Assembly (NCBI GenBank): GCA_027063755.1
Contig: JAMORD010000142.1
Coordinates: 1 to 24,903, forward strand
Direction of reading: 5' to 3'
DNA: 24,903 bases
DNA from: a bacterium
GTDB lineage: Bacteria; Coprothermobacterota; Coprothermobacteria; Coprothermobacterales; JAADFF01
Shown here: in pieces, positions 8,195 through 16,235 of the stretch
Layout of the letters: each line of letters starts with the position of its first letter
Numbering within the stretch: position 1 is the stretch's first letter
Made by a program: the position numbers and the translations under genes
Notes under the pieces: model-generated
Seen by the model: the letters and a program-made list of their open reading frames with translations, nothing else
Database searches by the model: none
What the model was told of the DNA's origin: nothing

Positions 8195-9397
8195 ATGACC
8201 ATTGAAGAAAAGGTTGAAAAACTTGTTAGTCGCACCGCCGAGGTAATATCCCCTGCTGAGCTTGTAGAGAAATTCAAAAAGGCAGAAAAGGAGGGTAGAC
8301 CTCTAAGGGTAAAGCTGGGTGCAGACCCTACAGCTCCAGATTTACACCTTGGGCATGCTGTTGTTCTAAGGAAGCTAAGACAGTTTCAGGATTTTGGCGC
8401 TAAGGTTTATTTTGTTATTGGTGATTTTACCGCAATGATCGGTGATCCAACAGGAAGAAATAAGACAAGGAAACCTCTTTCCCGAGAGCAGATTAAGGAA
8501 AATGCCAAGACTTACCTTGAGCAAGTATACAAGATATTAATTCCAGAAATGACAGAGGTTGTTTACAATAGCCAGTGGCTTGAGCCTCTTGGGGCTGCCG
8601 ATGTTATTACCAAACTGGCATCTAAGTATACCGTTGCCCGTATTTTAGAAAGAGACGATTTTGACAAGCGTATGAAAGCTGGAATCCCCATTTATATACA
8701 TGAGATTTTATATCCCCTTTTCCAAGGATACGATTCTGTAGCTCTTGAAGCCGATGTAGAGATGGGAGGAACCGATCAGATATTTAACTTGCTTGTTGGA
8801 AGAGATCTGCAGAGGGAATATGGACAAGATCCCCAGGTTGTCTTTACAATGCCTATTATTGAGGGTCTTGATGGTGTAAAGAAGATGTCTAAATCTCTTG
8901 GCAACTATGTGGCATTTAATGATGAGCCTAAAGATATGTTTGGGAAAATTATGAGTATTCCTGATGTCCTTATGAAGAAGTATTATGAACTTTTGACGGA
9001 CTTTAGTGATGCAGAAATAGAGGAAATACTCAAAGGTCACCCCAGAGATGCAAAGATGAAACTTGCATATACCATTACAGCTTTCTTCCACGGTGAGGAG
9101 GCAGCCGCAGAGGCCCAGGAACATTTTGTAAAAGTCTTTTCTAAAAAGGAATTGCCCGATGAAATGCCAGAAATTAAATTTGCCGAGATTGTGCCCGGTG
9201 CAGAAGAAATTAGGCTGGTTGACTTTTTGGTTAAGGCAGGACTTCTTGGCTCAAAGGGAGAGGCCAAGAGAATTATCAAGGGAGGCGGAGTTAAGCTTGA
9301 TGGCAATGTTATAACTGATATTGCATATGTGTTGTATCATAAAGATGAGCCTCAGGTTTTGAGGATCGGCAAGAAGCGTTTCTATAAAATCGTATAG
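8195..9397 (+). CDS. tyrS: Tyrosyl-tRNA synthetase
   Basis: Class I synthetase that charges tRNA-Tyr; 400 residues, the usual length of the TyrZ-like subgroup rather than the E. coli-like one, as judged from KMSKS in place of KFGKS. The HIGH motif appears as HLGH (about 50-53) in [17 protein letters not shown], the signature KMSKSLGN is near 229, and an S4 RNA-binding domain occupies the C-terminus (about 338-400, [18 protein letters not shown]). ATG 8195 follows GGAGGTGA at 8181-8188. It is 17 nt upstream of porG without a terminator, so it may be co-transcribed with the por genes. It is divergent from the PBP gene. Confidence 0.96.
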   Translation: MTIEEKVEKLVSRTAEVISPAELVEKFKKAEKEGRPLRVKLGADPTAPDLHLGHAVVLRKLRQFQDFGAKVYFVIGDFTAMIGDPTGRNKTRKPLSREQIKENAKTYLEQVYKILIPEMTEVVYNSQWLEPLGAADVITKLASKYTVARILERDDFDKRMKAGIPIYIHEILYPLFQGYDSVALEADVEMGGTDQIFNLLVGRDLQREYGQDPQVVFTMPIIEGLDGVKKMSKSLGNYVAFNDEPKDMFGKIMSIPDVLMKKYYELLTDFSDAEIEEILKGHPRDAKMKLAYTITAFFHGEEAAAEAQEHFVKVFSKKELPDEMPEIKFAEIVPGAEEIRLVDFLVKAGLLGSKGEAKRIIKGGGVKLDGNVITDIAYVLYHKDEPQVLRIGKKRFYKIV

Positions 9398-9414
9398 TTC
9401 AGGAGGTGAAGCAC

Positions 9415-9996
9415 ATGATTGAAAACATTCTTGAAATTAGATGGCATGGTAGAGCAGGTCAAGGTGTGAAAACTGCCTCTTATCTGCTTGCAGAAGCCGC
9501 AATGGACCTTGGAAAGTATATACAGGCTTTCCCAGAATATGGTCCAGAGAGAATGGGGGCCCCTATGGCAGCCTATACAAGGATTAGCGATGAAAAGATT
9601 CTTATTCACAGTGGTGTTGAGAATCCCGATATTATTGTTGTTATTGACCCAACACTTGTTGGTACCATTGATATACTGAAAGGTGTTGACCTTGAGAAAG
9701 GTATTGTTATTATCAATAGTGCCATGGAACCAGATATGTTTAGGAAAAAACTTCCAGGTTTCAAAGGTAAACTGGCAACTGTTGATGCCACAGGCATTGC
9801 CCTTGATAGTATAGGTAGGCCAATTCCGAATGTACCTATGATTGGTGCTCTTATCAAGGTGACAGATCTTCTTCCACTGAAATCTGTTGAGGAGAAACTG
9901 AGACACAAATTCTCCGAGAAGTTTACAGAAAAGATAGTTGAGGGTAACCTTAAGGCCCTTGAAAGGGGTTATCAGGAGGTGAGAATAGATGGCTAA
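9415..9996 (+). CDS. porG: Pyruvate:ferredoxin oxidoreductase, gamma subunit
   Basis: Gamma subunit of the four-subunit 2-oxoacid:ferredoxin oxidoreductase; this domain helps bind CoA and contacts the alpha subunit. The 193-residue protein starts with EIRWHGRAGQGVKTASYLLAEAA, the conserved N-terminus of the family, and contains YGPERMGAPMAAYTRIS. A GTG at 9406 is in frame but lies inside the ribosome site AGGAGGTGA (9401-9409), so ATG 9415 is the start. It is the first gene of porG-porD-porA-porB and overlaps porD by 8 nt. The order is the one seen in Thermotoga and many archaea. Confidence 0.93.
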   Translation: MIENILEIRWHGRAGQGVKTASYLLAEAAMDLGKYIQAFPEYGPERMGAPMAAYTRISDEKILIHSGVENPDIIVVIDPTLVGTIDILKGVDLEKGIVIINSAMEPDMFRKKLPGFKGKLATVDATGIALDSIGRPIPNVPMIGALIKVTDLLPLKSVEEKLRHKFSEKFTEKIVEGNLKALERGYQEVRIDG

Positions 9997-10288
9997 GGAA
10001 CTTATGCCCAAGTCTTGGAAAGAATTTCCTGATGGTATCCATGTAGAAGTAAAAGATCAGCCACAGGGATTTGACTATATTACTGCAGGGTGGAGAACAT
10101 TTAGACCAGAGGTCAATCTTGATAAGTGTGTTCACTGTATGATCTGTTGGCTTGTTTGTCCCGATAATGCCGTTGTTGTTAAAGACGGCAAGATGACCGG
10201 GTTCTTCTACGACCATTGTAAAGGTTGCGGTGTCTGTGCAAATGAGTGCCCGGTCAAAGCCATTGAGATGGTACCGGAGGTGAAGTGA
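9989..10288 (+). CDS. porD: Pyruvate:ferredoxin oxidoreductase, delta (ferredoxin) subunit
   Basis: The 99-residue electron-transfer subunit carries two [4Fe-4S] binding motifs: CVHCMICWLVCP (Cys 47, 50, 53, 57) and CKGCGVCANECP (Cys 77, 80, 83, 87). The clusters pass electrons from the thiamine site to ferredoxin. An N-terminal extension of about 45 residues before the ferredoxin fold is normal for PorD. ATG 9989 has AGGAGGTGA upstream. The stop is one base before the porA start, so coupling is likely. Confidence 0.95.
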   Translation: MAKELMPKSWKEFPDGIHVEVKDQPQGFDYITAGWRTFRPEVNLDKCVHCMICWLVCPDNAVVVKDGKMTGFFYDHCKGCGVCANECPVKAIEMVPEVK

Positions 10289-10289
10289 T

Positions 10290-11459
10290 ATGGGAAAGAA
10301 AATAGCGATGGAGACTAACCAGTTGGCAGCATTTGCCATGGCCCAAATTGACCCAGATGTTGTTGCCGCATACCCTATTACCCCCTCTACGGAGGTTGTT
10401 CAGGAATTTTCTAAATATGTTGCCAATGGCGAGGTAACAACAGAGTTTGTGCCTGTTGAGAGTGAGCACTCTGCCATTTCTGCATGTCTTGGTGCTGCCA
10501 CTGCCGGTGCCAGAGTTATGACAGCAACAGCATCTCAAGGTTTGGCTTTGATGAACGAGATACTTCACATTGCCTCTTCTTCAAGGGCTCCTATATCTGT
10601 TGTCGTTGCCTCTCGTGCCTTGTCTGGTCCTATCAATATTCATGGTGATCATATGGATATTTCTTCTATTAGAGATGCAGGATGGATTATTATGGTTGCC
10701 GAAGATGCTCAGGAGGCCTATGACAATATCATTCAGTCTATTCCTATAGCCGAGCGTGCCAGATTTCCTATTATTACCTCTTATGATGGTTTTATTACAT
10801 CTCATGCTGTGGAAGTAGCCGAGGTTCTTGAGAAGGAAGAGGTTCAGAAGTTTATTGGTCCAAAGAAACCCGATTATTCTGTATTTGAAGATAAGCTTAC
10901 AATTGGTGTTCTTGCACTTCAGGATTCCTATATTGAGTTTAAGAGAAAACAGGCTGAGGACTATGATAAGGTTGTTGACATCGTCAAGCAGGTTGGTAAA
11001 GAGTATGGAGATCTTACTGGTAGATACTACGATACTATTGAGAAGTATATGACAGATGATGCCGAGGTTATTATGGTTGTTATGGGTTCTACAGCAGGTA
11101 CAGCCAAGGTTGTTGTAGACCAGATGAGAGCAGAAGGCCACAAAGTAGGTCTTCTTAAGATTCGCCTCTTTAGGCCTGTTCCTAAAGATGATATTATCAG
11201 CGTTCTGAGAACTGCCGATGCAGTGATGGTTATGGATAGGGCATTTACATATGGTGGTATTGGTGGTCCACTGTTTGAAGAGATTTCTGCAGCCATGAAC
11301 GATCTACCATGTAGACCATACATGGCCAATTACATCTATGGTCTTGGTGGTAGAGATATTAAGCCATCACATATTAGACAGGTCTTTGAAGATGGTCTTA
11401 AAGCCGTTAAGGGTTGTGGCTTTGACCAGCAGATTAAGTGGATCACAGTGAGAGAGTGA
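10290..11459 (+). CDS. porA: Pyruvate:ferredoxin oxidoreductase, alpha subunit
   Basis: Alpha subunit (389 residues) carrying the pyrimidine-binding side of the thiamine diphosphate site. Recognisable pieces are AAYPITPSTEVVQEFSKYV, FVPVESEHSAISACLGAATAGAR, the TATASQGLALMNE turn and RALSGPINIHGDH. The C-terminal half has the usual transketolase-C-like fold (MVVMGSTAGTAKVVVDQMR, KIRLFRPVP). The wording fits pyruvate rather than 2-oxoglutarate or branched-chain enzymes, though substrate cannot be proved from sequence. The ribosome site GAGGTGAAG overlaps the end of porD. Confidence 0.94.
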   Translation: MGKKIAMETNQLAAFAMAQIDPDVVAAYPITPSTEVVQEFSKYVANGEVTTEFVPVESEHSAISACLGAATAGARVMTATASQGLALMNEILHIASSSRAPISVVVASRALSGPINIHGDHMDISSIRDAGWIIMVAEDAQEAYDNIIQSIPIAERARFPIITSYDGFITSHAVEVAEVLEKEEVQKFIGPKKPDYSVFEDKLTIGVLALQDSYIEFKRKQAEDYDKVVDIVKQVGKEYGDLTGRYYDTIEKYMTDDAEVIMVVMGSTAGTAKVVVDQMRAEGHKVGLLKIRLFRPVPKDDIISVLRTADAVMVMDRAFTYGGIGGPLFEEISAAMNDLPCRPYMANYIYGLGGRDIKPSHIRQVFEDGLKAVKGCGFDQQIKWITVRE

Positions 11460-11470
11460 GGTGATGAGGG

Positions 11471-12487
11471 ATGGCAAATAACTTTAATATAACCCTTCCC
11501 GAGGTTAAAGAAATAGCAAGTCGTGGTGTGAAAGACCAGCCATTTATTGGTGGTCACCGCCTGTGTGCTGGTTGTAATGCTGGTACAATTGTTAGACAGG
11601 TTTTGACTGCTGCACAGTCTGATGAATATCAGATTGTTGTTGTTAATGCAACCGGTTGTTTAGAGGTTGCCACATCTATTTATCCATATACTTCTTGGAA
11701 TGTGCCATGGGTACATGTGGCATTTGAAAACGCCGCAGCTGTTGCTTCTGGTATAGAGGCCGCATACAGAGCCCTTTGGAGAAAAGGAAGACTCAATAAG
11801 AAATTTAGATTTATCGTGTTTGGTGGAGACGGTGGTACATATGACATTGGTTTCCAGGCTCTGTCTGGTGCCCTTGAAAGAGGCCATCAGCTTCTCTATG
11901 TGCTTTACGACAACGAGGCTTACATGAACACTGGTATTCAGAGATCTTCTTCTACTCCTCTGGGTGCCAATACAACAACCTCTCCTGCCGGTAGTGTAAT
12001 ACCGGGTAAACCTCAGATGAAAAAGAGGATTGTTGATATTGTGGCATTCCACCGTATTCCATATGTTGCTCAAGCCATACCAGGACAACCTTTTGACCTT
12101 ATGAAGAAAGTTAGAAAAGCTCTATCTTACGATGGTCCAACATTTATGGCAATTTATTCTTCTTGTACAAGAGGTCATAGGTTCCCACCGGAGAAATCTG
12201 TTGAGGTTGGTAAAAAGGCATGGGAGACATACTATTGGCCACTGTTTGAAATTGAACAGGGTCAGTGGAGAATTACCATGAAGCCACCGAAGAAACTGCC
12301 TATTGAAGAGTGGCTTAAGATGGAAGGCCGCTTTGCCCACCTCTTGAAACCTGGAAATGAGCATATTGTTAAGATGCTTCAGGAGGCAGTAGATGAATAT
12401 TGGGATTATCTTGTAAGAATGGAAGAGATGACCAAAGAAAAAGGTCTCTGGACTTGGGTTCCACCGCTTACAAGACAGAAGATATAA
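11471..12487 (+). CDS. porB: Pyruvate:ferredoxin oxidoreductase, beta subunit
   Basis: Beta subunit with the thiamine diphosphate and Mg site and a proximal [4Fe-4S] cluster; 338 residues. The TPP motif is GGDGGTYDIGFQALSGALERG...YDNEAYMNTG (GDG to N). Cysteines expected to hold the cluster are the CAGC pair near residue 33, the Cys in NATGCLEVAT and the Cys in SSCTRGHRF. ATG 11471 follows AGGTGATGAGGG. An out-of-frame ATG at 11464 lies in the ribosome site. It is the last gene of the operon and a UUCG hairpin follows 9 nt after the stop. Confidence 0.94.
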   Translation: MANNFNITLPEVKEIASRGVKDQPFIGGHRLCAGCNAGTIVRQVLTAAQSDEYQIVVVNATGCLEVATSIYPYTSWNVPWVHVAFENAAAVASGIEAAYRALWRKGRLNKKFRFIVFGGDGGTYDIGFQALSGALERGHQLLYVLYDNEAYMNTGIQRSSSTPLGANTTTSPAGSVIPGKPQMKKRIVDIVAFHRIPYVAQAIPGQPFDLMKKVRKALSYDGPTFMAIYSSCTRGHRFPPEKSVEVGKKAWETYYWPLFEIEQGQWRITMKPPKKLPIEEWLKMEGRFAHLLKPGNEHIVKMLQEAVDEYWDYLVRMEEMTKEKGLWTWVPPLTRQKI

Positions 12488-12496
12488 CAGCAGAGT

Positions 12497-12524
12497 GTGG
12501 GGAGCTTCGGCTCCCCACTTCTTG
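12497..12524 (+). terminator. UUCG-loop hairpin after porB
   Basis: A perfect 9-bp stem GTGGGGAGC/GCTCCCCAC (12497-12505, 12510-12518) is closed by the very stable TTCG tetraloop and followed by TTCTTGT. The T-run is weak, so termination may be partial or the hairpin may protect the por mRNA 3' end. The next gene's ribosome site starts 7 nt later. Confidence 0.75.
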
Positions 12525-12539
12525 TAAGGAGTGAGACTT

Positions 12540-13292
12540 ATGTTTCCACTCATGCATGTCAAAGCGGTTTTAGATGTACACGGTTCCCTTGATGATGAAC
12601 TTATATTGGGAGCTTTACTCCCCGATGTGTTGAGGCTTACCGGTTGCGAGTGGTCTCGTAGTCATAGTGCTGCGATATTTATTAAAGATACATTGGGGCG
12701 ATGCCATAGTATTACCATCGGTGCCATGTTACATGGAGAGTATCCTCAAGGTGTAGATTATTATTCTGATGTTGGCTTTAAGGATATCCCATGGGGGTGG
12801 GCATTTTATACAGCTTGGAAGTATACATCTAAACATCTTCATGGTAAGCTTCCTAAAGGGCTTGTCCCATGGGTGTTTCACAACATGGTAGAGGCTTCGG
12901 TTGATATGTATGTTTATGAGCTATGGGACCATGCCCTTGTTTCTCATATATCAGATGTATATTCATGGCAGGTAGATTGGAATGTTGTAGAACACATGAT
13001 TGTTGAGGCGGGATTAAATCTTGCTCGCAATCTAAAAAATGCTTATAGGGACTATCTTACTTTGTCTTTGGGTAAATATCATGATAAGCGGTGTTTCATA
13101 CGTTCATTGTATGAAATAGCCCGTAGGAAATTTTATAGACATGGTATAGTGATGAGTCTTCCTCTTGCTTTGTTTGAAAAGGTGTGGTATGCCATATATA
13201 AAGATAGAAAGCGTTTGTTTGACGAATATGTTTCTGTTTCTTATGACGGATTGAAACACACATATAAGGAGTGGTGCAGTGGTGAAATATAA
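12540..13292 (+). CDS. Uncharacterised protein, possible metal-dependent hydrolase fold
   Basis: I do not recognise this 250-residue protein with certainty. It is alpha-helical looking, with no signal peptide. The N-terminal half has regularly placed His/Asp residues: H6, H14, GALLPD (D29), SRSH (H42), GAMLHGEYPQGVD (H65, D73) and HNMVEASVD (H114, E118, D122). The GxLLPD...SH...H...HxxxExxxD pattern recalls zinc-dependent phospholipase C-like proteins, but this is only a resemblance. The C-terminal half is rich in Arg, Lys and Tyr. ATG 12540 is preferred over GTG 12531 because AAGGAG (12526-12531) would overlap the latter. It overlaps the HAD phosphatase by 14 nt, suggesting a two-gene unit. 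Confidence 0.75.
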   Translation: MFPLMHVKAVLDVHGSLDDELILGALLPDVLRLTGCEWSRSHSAAIFIKDTLGRCHSITIGAMLHGEYPQGVDYYSDVGFKDIPWGWAFYTAWKYTSKHLHGKLPKGLVPWVFHNMVEASVDMYVYELWDHALVSHISDVYSWQVDWNVVEHMIVEAGLNLARNLKNAYRDYLTLSLGKYHDKRCFIRSLYEIARRKFYRHGIVMSLPLALFEKVWYAIYKDRKRLFDEYVSVSYDGLKHTYKEWCSGEI

Positions 13293-14052
13293 ATATTTCC
13301 TTTTAGATATGGATGGTGTTCTCATTAGAGGTAAGGCTCCTATAAAGACATCTATAGAAGCGGTAAATCGTATTAAGCAGGCTGGGTACAATGTCGTTGT
13401 ACTCACCAACAACGCTATACATAGTGAGAAGAACCTTGCCAAAAAACTGCAAGATATGGGTTATGACATTGGCCATGAAGAGATTTTTTCATCTATTTCT
13501 GCCTTGAGGGAATATATAAAGGAAAATTCGTTTGAGACAGCCTTCCCAGTGGCATCGTTGGGTGTAATAGAAGCCCTTGTAGAGTCGGGAGTTTCTCCAT
13601 TTGACTCCGAAGATGTGGATGCCGTTGTCGTATCCTTTGACAAATATGTAACATATTCCAAATTGGAAAGGGCAACCAAGGCCATTCTGAAAGGTGCCAA
13701 GTTCATTGCCACAAATCCAGACCCTTCCATAGTAACAGAAGATGGGTTGGCAAGACCCGGAGCAGGTGCTATTGTTGGAAGTATTGAAATAGCTACAGGG
13801 GTTGAACCTATAGTGTTGGGAAAGCCCTCAGGTTGGATGATACATCTTGCCTCTCATCACTACGGTTTTTCTATACAAGAGGCTGTAATGGTTGGCGATA
13901 GGATATCTACAGATATTATGGCTGCTAAAAATGCCGGTGCCGATGCTGTTTTGGTCCTTACAGGAGCTACGAAAAAGGAAGAGATACCAGAGGATTTTAA
14001 ATATTCTGTTTACGATGACCTTCTGTCGTTTGTAAAGGACATAGGTCTTTAA
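13279..14052 (+). CDS. HAD-superfamily sugar/nucleotide phosphatase, NagD-like (HAD-IIA)
   Basis: Predicted Mg-dependent phosphatase of 257 residues. Motif I is LLDMDGVLIRG (nucleophile and general-acid Asp), motif II is VVLTNNA, motif III is the Lys in VLGKPSG, and motif IV is VMVGDRISTDIMAAKNAGADAVLVLTG. The long cap between motifs II and III, with TNPDPSIVTEDGLARPGAGAIV, is the type IIA cap of NagD and p-nitrophenylphosphatases. The substrate cannot be told. GTG 13279 (or GTG 13282) follows AAGGAG at 13267-13272. The stop is followed after 6 nt by a terminator, and the last 56 nt overlap the convergent glycosylase gene. Confidence 0.93.
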   Translation: MVKYKYFLLDMDGVLIRGKAPIKTSIEAVNRIKQAGYNVVVLTNNAIHSEKNLAKKLQDMGYDIGHEEIFSSISALREYIKENSFETAFPVASLGVIEALVESGVSPFDSEDVDAVVVSFDKYVTYSKLERATKAILKGAKFIATNPDPSIVTEDGLARPGAGAIVGSIEIATGVEPIVLGKPSGWMIHLASHHYGFSIQEAVMVGDRISTDIMAAKNAGADAVLVLTGATKKEEIPEDFKYSVYDDLLSFVKDIGL

Positions 14053-14671
14053 GGAGACAGCCCTCGCACAGAGGGCTTTTTTTCTTACATCTTTGTTTGG
14101 CATGTTCTACTATAAGGGCGTGATATTCCTTATAAAGCTCAACATCTTGAGGAATGTTAGATGTAAACATATGTGCTATTTCGTCATATGGTGTTTTTTT
14201 ATAGATTATTCCTAACCTGCTAAATATTCTCCTTGTATATGCATCTACAACAAAAAACGGCATATTTAGTGCATATAGCAATATTGAATCTGCCGTTTCC
14301 TTACCTATTCCCTTGATAGATAACAAGGTTTCTCTTGGTTGAGGATGTTTCCTGAGGTTCCTTATGCAACATGCAAGCTGTTCACATGTGAAACTGGCTA
14401 AGTTTTTTAGATATCTCGCCTTCTGGTTCATAAAACCAGCTGGCTTAATAAGAGGTTTTATATTTTCTATATTGGCATGGTACAGAGCTTGTGGGGTGTC
14501 AAGACCTTCTGCTATGAGATTCTGAAGCGCTTTATATGCCGATGTCCATGTCGTATTCTGTGTTAATATTGCACCTATAGCAATATGAAAGGCCGTTTCA
14601 CCAGGCCACCAATCTTTTTGATCTCCGTACATCTCCTTTAGCTGTTTATATATATGCATAATCTTATTCAT
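13997..14671 (-). CDS. Endonuclease III-family DNA glycosylase, MagIII-like active site with FeS loop
   Basis: HhH-GPD base-excision repair protein, 224 residues. The helix-hairpin-helix is LLSIKGIGKETADSILL and the catalytic Asp is D143 in FFVVDAYTRRIF. Residue 125, where E. coli EndoIII has the Schiff-base lysine (K120 in GRKTANVV), is Glu (GIGKETAD). The same GIGKE wording occurs in the 3-methyladenine glycosylase MagIII, so a monofunctional glycosylase is more likely than a glycosylase/lyase. Unlike MagIII, it keeps a complete EndoIII iron-sulfur loop, C-x6-C-x2-C-x5-C (C195, C202, C205, C211). The gene runs through the HAD terminator and overlaps the HAD gene by 56 nt. ATG 14671 has no ribosome site, and a promoter lies immediately before it. 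Confidence 0.9.
   Translation of the reverse strand: MNKIMHIYKQLKEMYGDQKDWWPGETAFHIAIGAILTQNTTWTSAYKALQNLIAEGLDTPQALYHANIENIKPLIKPAGFMNQKARYLKNLASFTCEQLACCIRNLRKHPQPRETLLSIKGIGKETADSILLYALNMPFFVVDAYTRRIFSRLGIIYKKTPYDEIAHMFTSNIPQDVELYKEYHALIVEHAKQRCKKKSPLCEGCLLKDLCPLQTTEGHRKQNI
14059..14083 (+). terminator. Intrinsic terminator of the HAD gene, inside the glycosylase gene
   Basis: A perfect 7-bp stem AGCCCTC/GAGGGCT (14059-14065, 14071-14077), loop GCACA, and seven T (14077-14083) form a textbook terminator 6 nt after the HAD stop. On the other strand the same bases encode KKSPLCEGC (residues 197-205) of the glycosylase, including two of its cluster cysteines. Confidence 0.9.
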
Positions 14672-14680
14672 AGTAGTGAT

Positions 14681-14709
14681 ATTATAAATATCGTACAGAT
14701 TTATTTCAA
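14681..14709 (-). promoter_or_regulatory. Sigma-70-type promoter of the glycosylase gene
   Basis: On the minus strand there is TTGAAA (14709-14704), a 17-nt spacer and TATAAT (14686-14681). The ATG at 14671 begins 9 nt after the -10, so transcription should start within a few bases of the initiation codon. A perfect inverted repeat GATATT-ATA-AATATC (14678-14692) covers the -10 and could be an operator, though this is only a pattern. Confidence 0.75.
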
Positions 14710-14727
14710 GGAAGGGAGGGGTAGTTT

Positions 14728-16152
14728 ATGGCAGAGGAAAAGAAGAAACTACCTTATGTTTTGGAAAAGAAAAATGGATGGGAGGTAATTACCTCCGAGG
14801 AGAAAGCCAAGGCTTATGAACTTTCTGACAAGTATTTGGCTTTTATGAGTAAAGTAAAAACGGAGAGGGAATTTGTAAAGGAATCTATTCGCATTTTGGA
14901 GGAGCATGGCTTTGTCTCTGTTGATAAGAAAGAGTCTTTAAAACCTGGTGATAAGGTTTACTGGAACTTCAGAAACAAGTTTCTTACGGCTGCTGTAGTA
15001 GGTAAAGAGCCCGTATCCAAAGGTGTAAATATCGTGGCTTCTCATGTTGATGTACCACACATAGACATCAAGCCATATCCTATTTATGAGGATAGTGAGC
15101 TTGCATACATTAACAGTCACTACTATGGAGGTATAAAGAAGTTTACTTGGCCTGCTATTCCACTGGCGCTTCATGGTGTTGTTGTAAAATCTGATGGTGA
15201 GGTTGTTGAGGTTGTCATTGGTGAAGACGAAAGTGATCCGGTTCTTACCATCACCGATATTGCCATTCACATTGCCAGAAAGATTCAGTTAGGTAAAAAT
15301 ATTAGTGAGGCTGTTCCCGGTGAAAATCTTGATCCCCTCATTGGTAGTGTGCCTGATACAGATCTTGATGAAAAAGAAAAAGACAAGGTTAAAAAATATG
15401 TACTCAAACTCCTTTACGATAAATATGGTATTACCGAAGAGGATCTTGTTGGAGCAGAAATCCAGCTTGTTCCGGCATGGTCTGCCCGTTATGTAGGTAT
15501 TGATAAGGGGGCTATTGGTGCTTTTGGTCATGATGACCGTGTGTGCGGTTATACATCTCTTGCTGCCATTCTTGATATTGATGGTGCACCTGAAAGGACG
15601 GCTATTGCTATGTTCTTTGATAAAGAAGAGATTGGTAGTGTCGGTAATACATCTTCTGCCAGCTACTTCGTTGATAGGACACTGGCAGACCTTCTTTACC
15701 TGACCGGTGAGCCAACAGATGCCCGCACACTTATGCTTGCGTGGGATAATACAGCAGTACTTTCTGCAGATGTTGATGCAGCATATGATCCATTGTGGAA
15801 AGGGGCATATGATCCTTCTAACTCCCCATATATGGGTTATGGTGTCACATTAACCAAGTATACAGGTTCTGGTGGCAAGTACCATGCCAACGATGCCCAT
15901 GCAGAGTTTTACGCAAAAATGAAGAAGCTTTTCAAGGATAATGGGGTTGTATGGCAGACTGGTGAGCTTGGAAAAGTTGATGAGGGTGGTGGTGGCACTG
16001 TAGCAGGTGATTTTGCCAATAGAGGAGCTGATGTTGTAGATATTGGTCCTGCAGTTTTAGGACTTCATACCCCATTTGAGGTTGTTTCCGTTGTAGACTT
16101 CTATTATTCCTATAAAGCCTTTAAAGTCTTCTACGAGAAATATACAAAGTAA
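14728..16152 (+). CDS. M18-family metallo-aminopeptidase
   Basis: Dinuclear-metal aminopeptidase (aspartyl aminopeptidase family) of 474 residues, the usual size of the bacterial group. Metal and catalytic motifs are [32 protein letters not shown] (Glu pair), [10 protein letters not shown] and the C-terminal [10 protein letters not shown]. There is no signal peptide, so it should act in the cytoplasm on peptides; the preferred N-terminal residue cannot be deduced. ATG 14728 has GGGAGGGG upstream at 14713-14720. The gene is divergent from the glycosylase and followed by a 10-bp hairpin. Confidence 0.93.
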   Translation: MAEEKKKLPYVLEKKNGWEVITSEEKAKAYELSDKYLAFMSKVKTEREFVKESIRILEEHGFVSVDKKESLKPGDKVYWNFRNKFLTAAVVGKEPVSKGVNIVASHVDVPHIDIKPYPIYEDSELAYINSHYYGGIKKFTWPAIPLALHGVVVKSDGEVVEVVIGEDESDPVLTITDIAIHIARKIQLGKNISEAVPGENLDPLIGSVPDTDLDEKEKDKVKKYVLKLLYDKYGITEEDLVGAEIQLVPAWSARYVGIDKGAIGAFGHDDRVCGYTSLAAILDIDGAPERTAIAMFFDKEEIGSVGNTSSASYFVDRTLADLLYLTGEPTDARTLMLAWDNTAVLSADVDAAYDPLWKGAYDPSNSPYMGYGVTLTKYTGSGGKYHANDAHAEFYAKMKKLFKDNGVVWQTGELGKVDEGGGGTVAGDFANRGADVVDIGPAVLGLHTPFEVVSVVDFYYSYKAFKVFYEKYTK

Positions 16153-16172
16153 ATTGCATAAACTGGTATATA

Positions 16173-16206
16173 TAAGGGGCGGGCATGTGTCCGCCCCTTA
16201 ACTTTT
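16173..16206 (+). terminator. Terminator-like hairpin after the aminopeptidase
   Basis: A perfect 10-bp stem TAAGGGGCGG/CCGCCCCTTA (16173-16182, 16191-16200) with an 8-nt loop is followed by ACTTTT. It lies 20 nt after the aminopeptidase stop and 35 nt before the apgM start, so apgM probably has its own promoter or depends on readthrough. Confidence 0.8.
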
Positions 16207-16235
16207 GGAGTAGAATGATACAGGAGGTGATGTTT

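Noticed and set aside
9382-10011. Minus-strand open frame of 209 codons opposite porG
   Set aside because: Shadow of porG: Asn/Ile/Cys-rich product with no domain, no start signal, and the coding strand is certain.
10581-11141. Minus-strand open frame of 186 codons opposite porA
   Set aside because: Antisense shadow of a highly conserved gene with low-complexity Asn/Ile composition.
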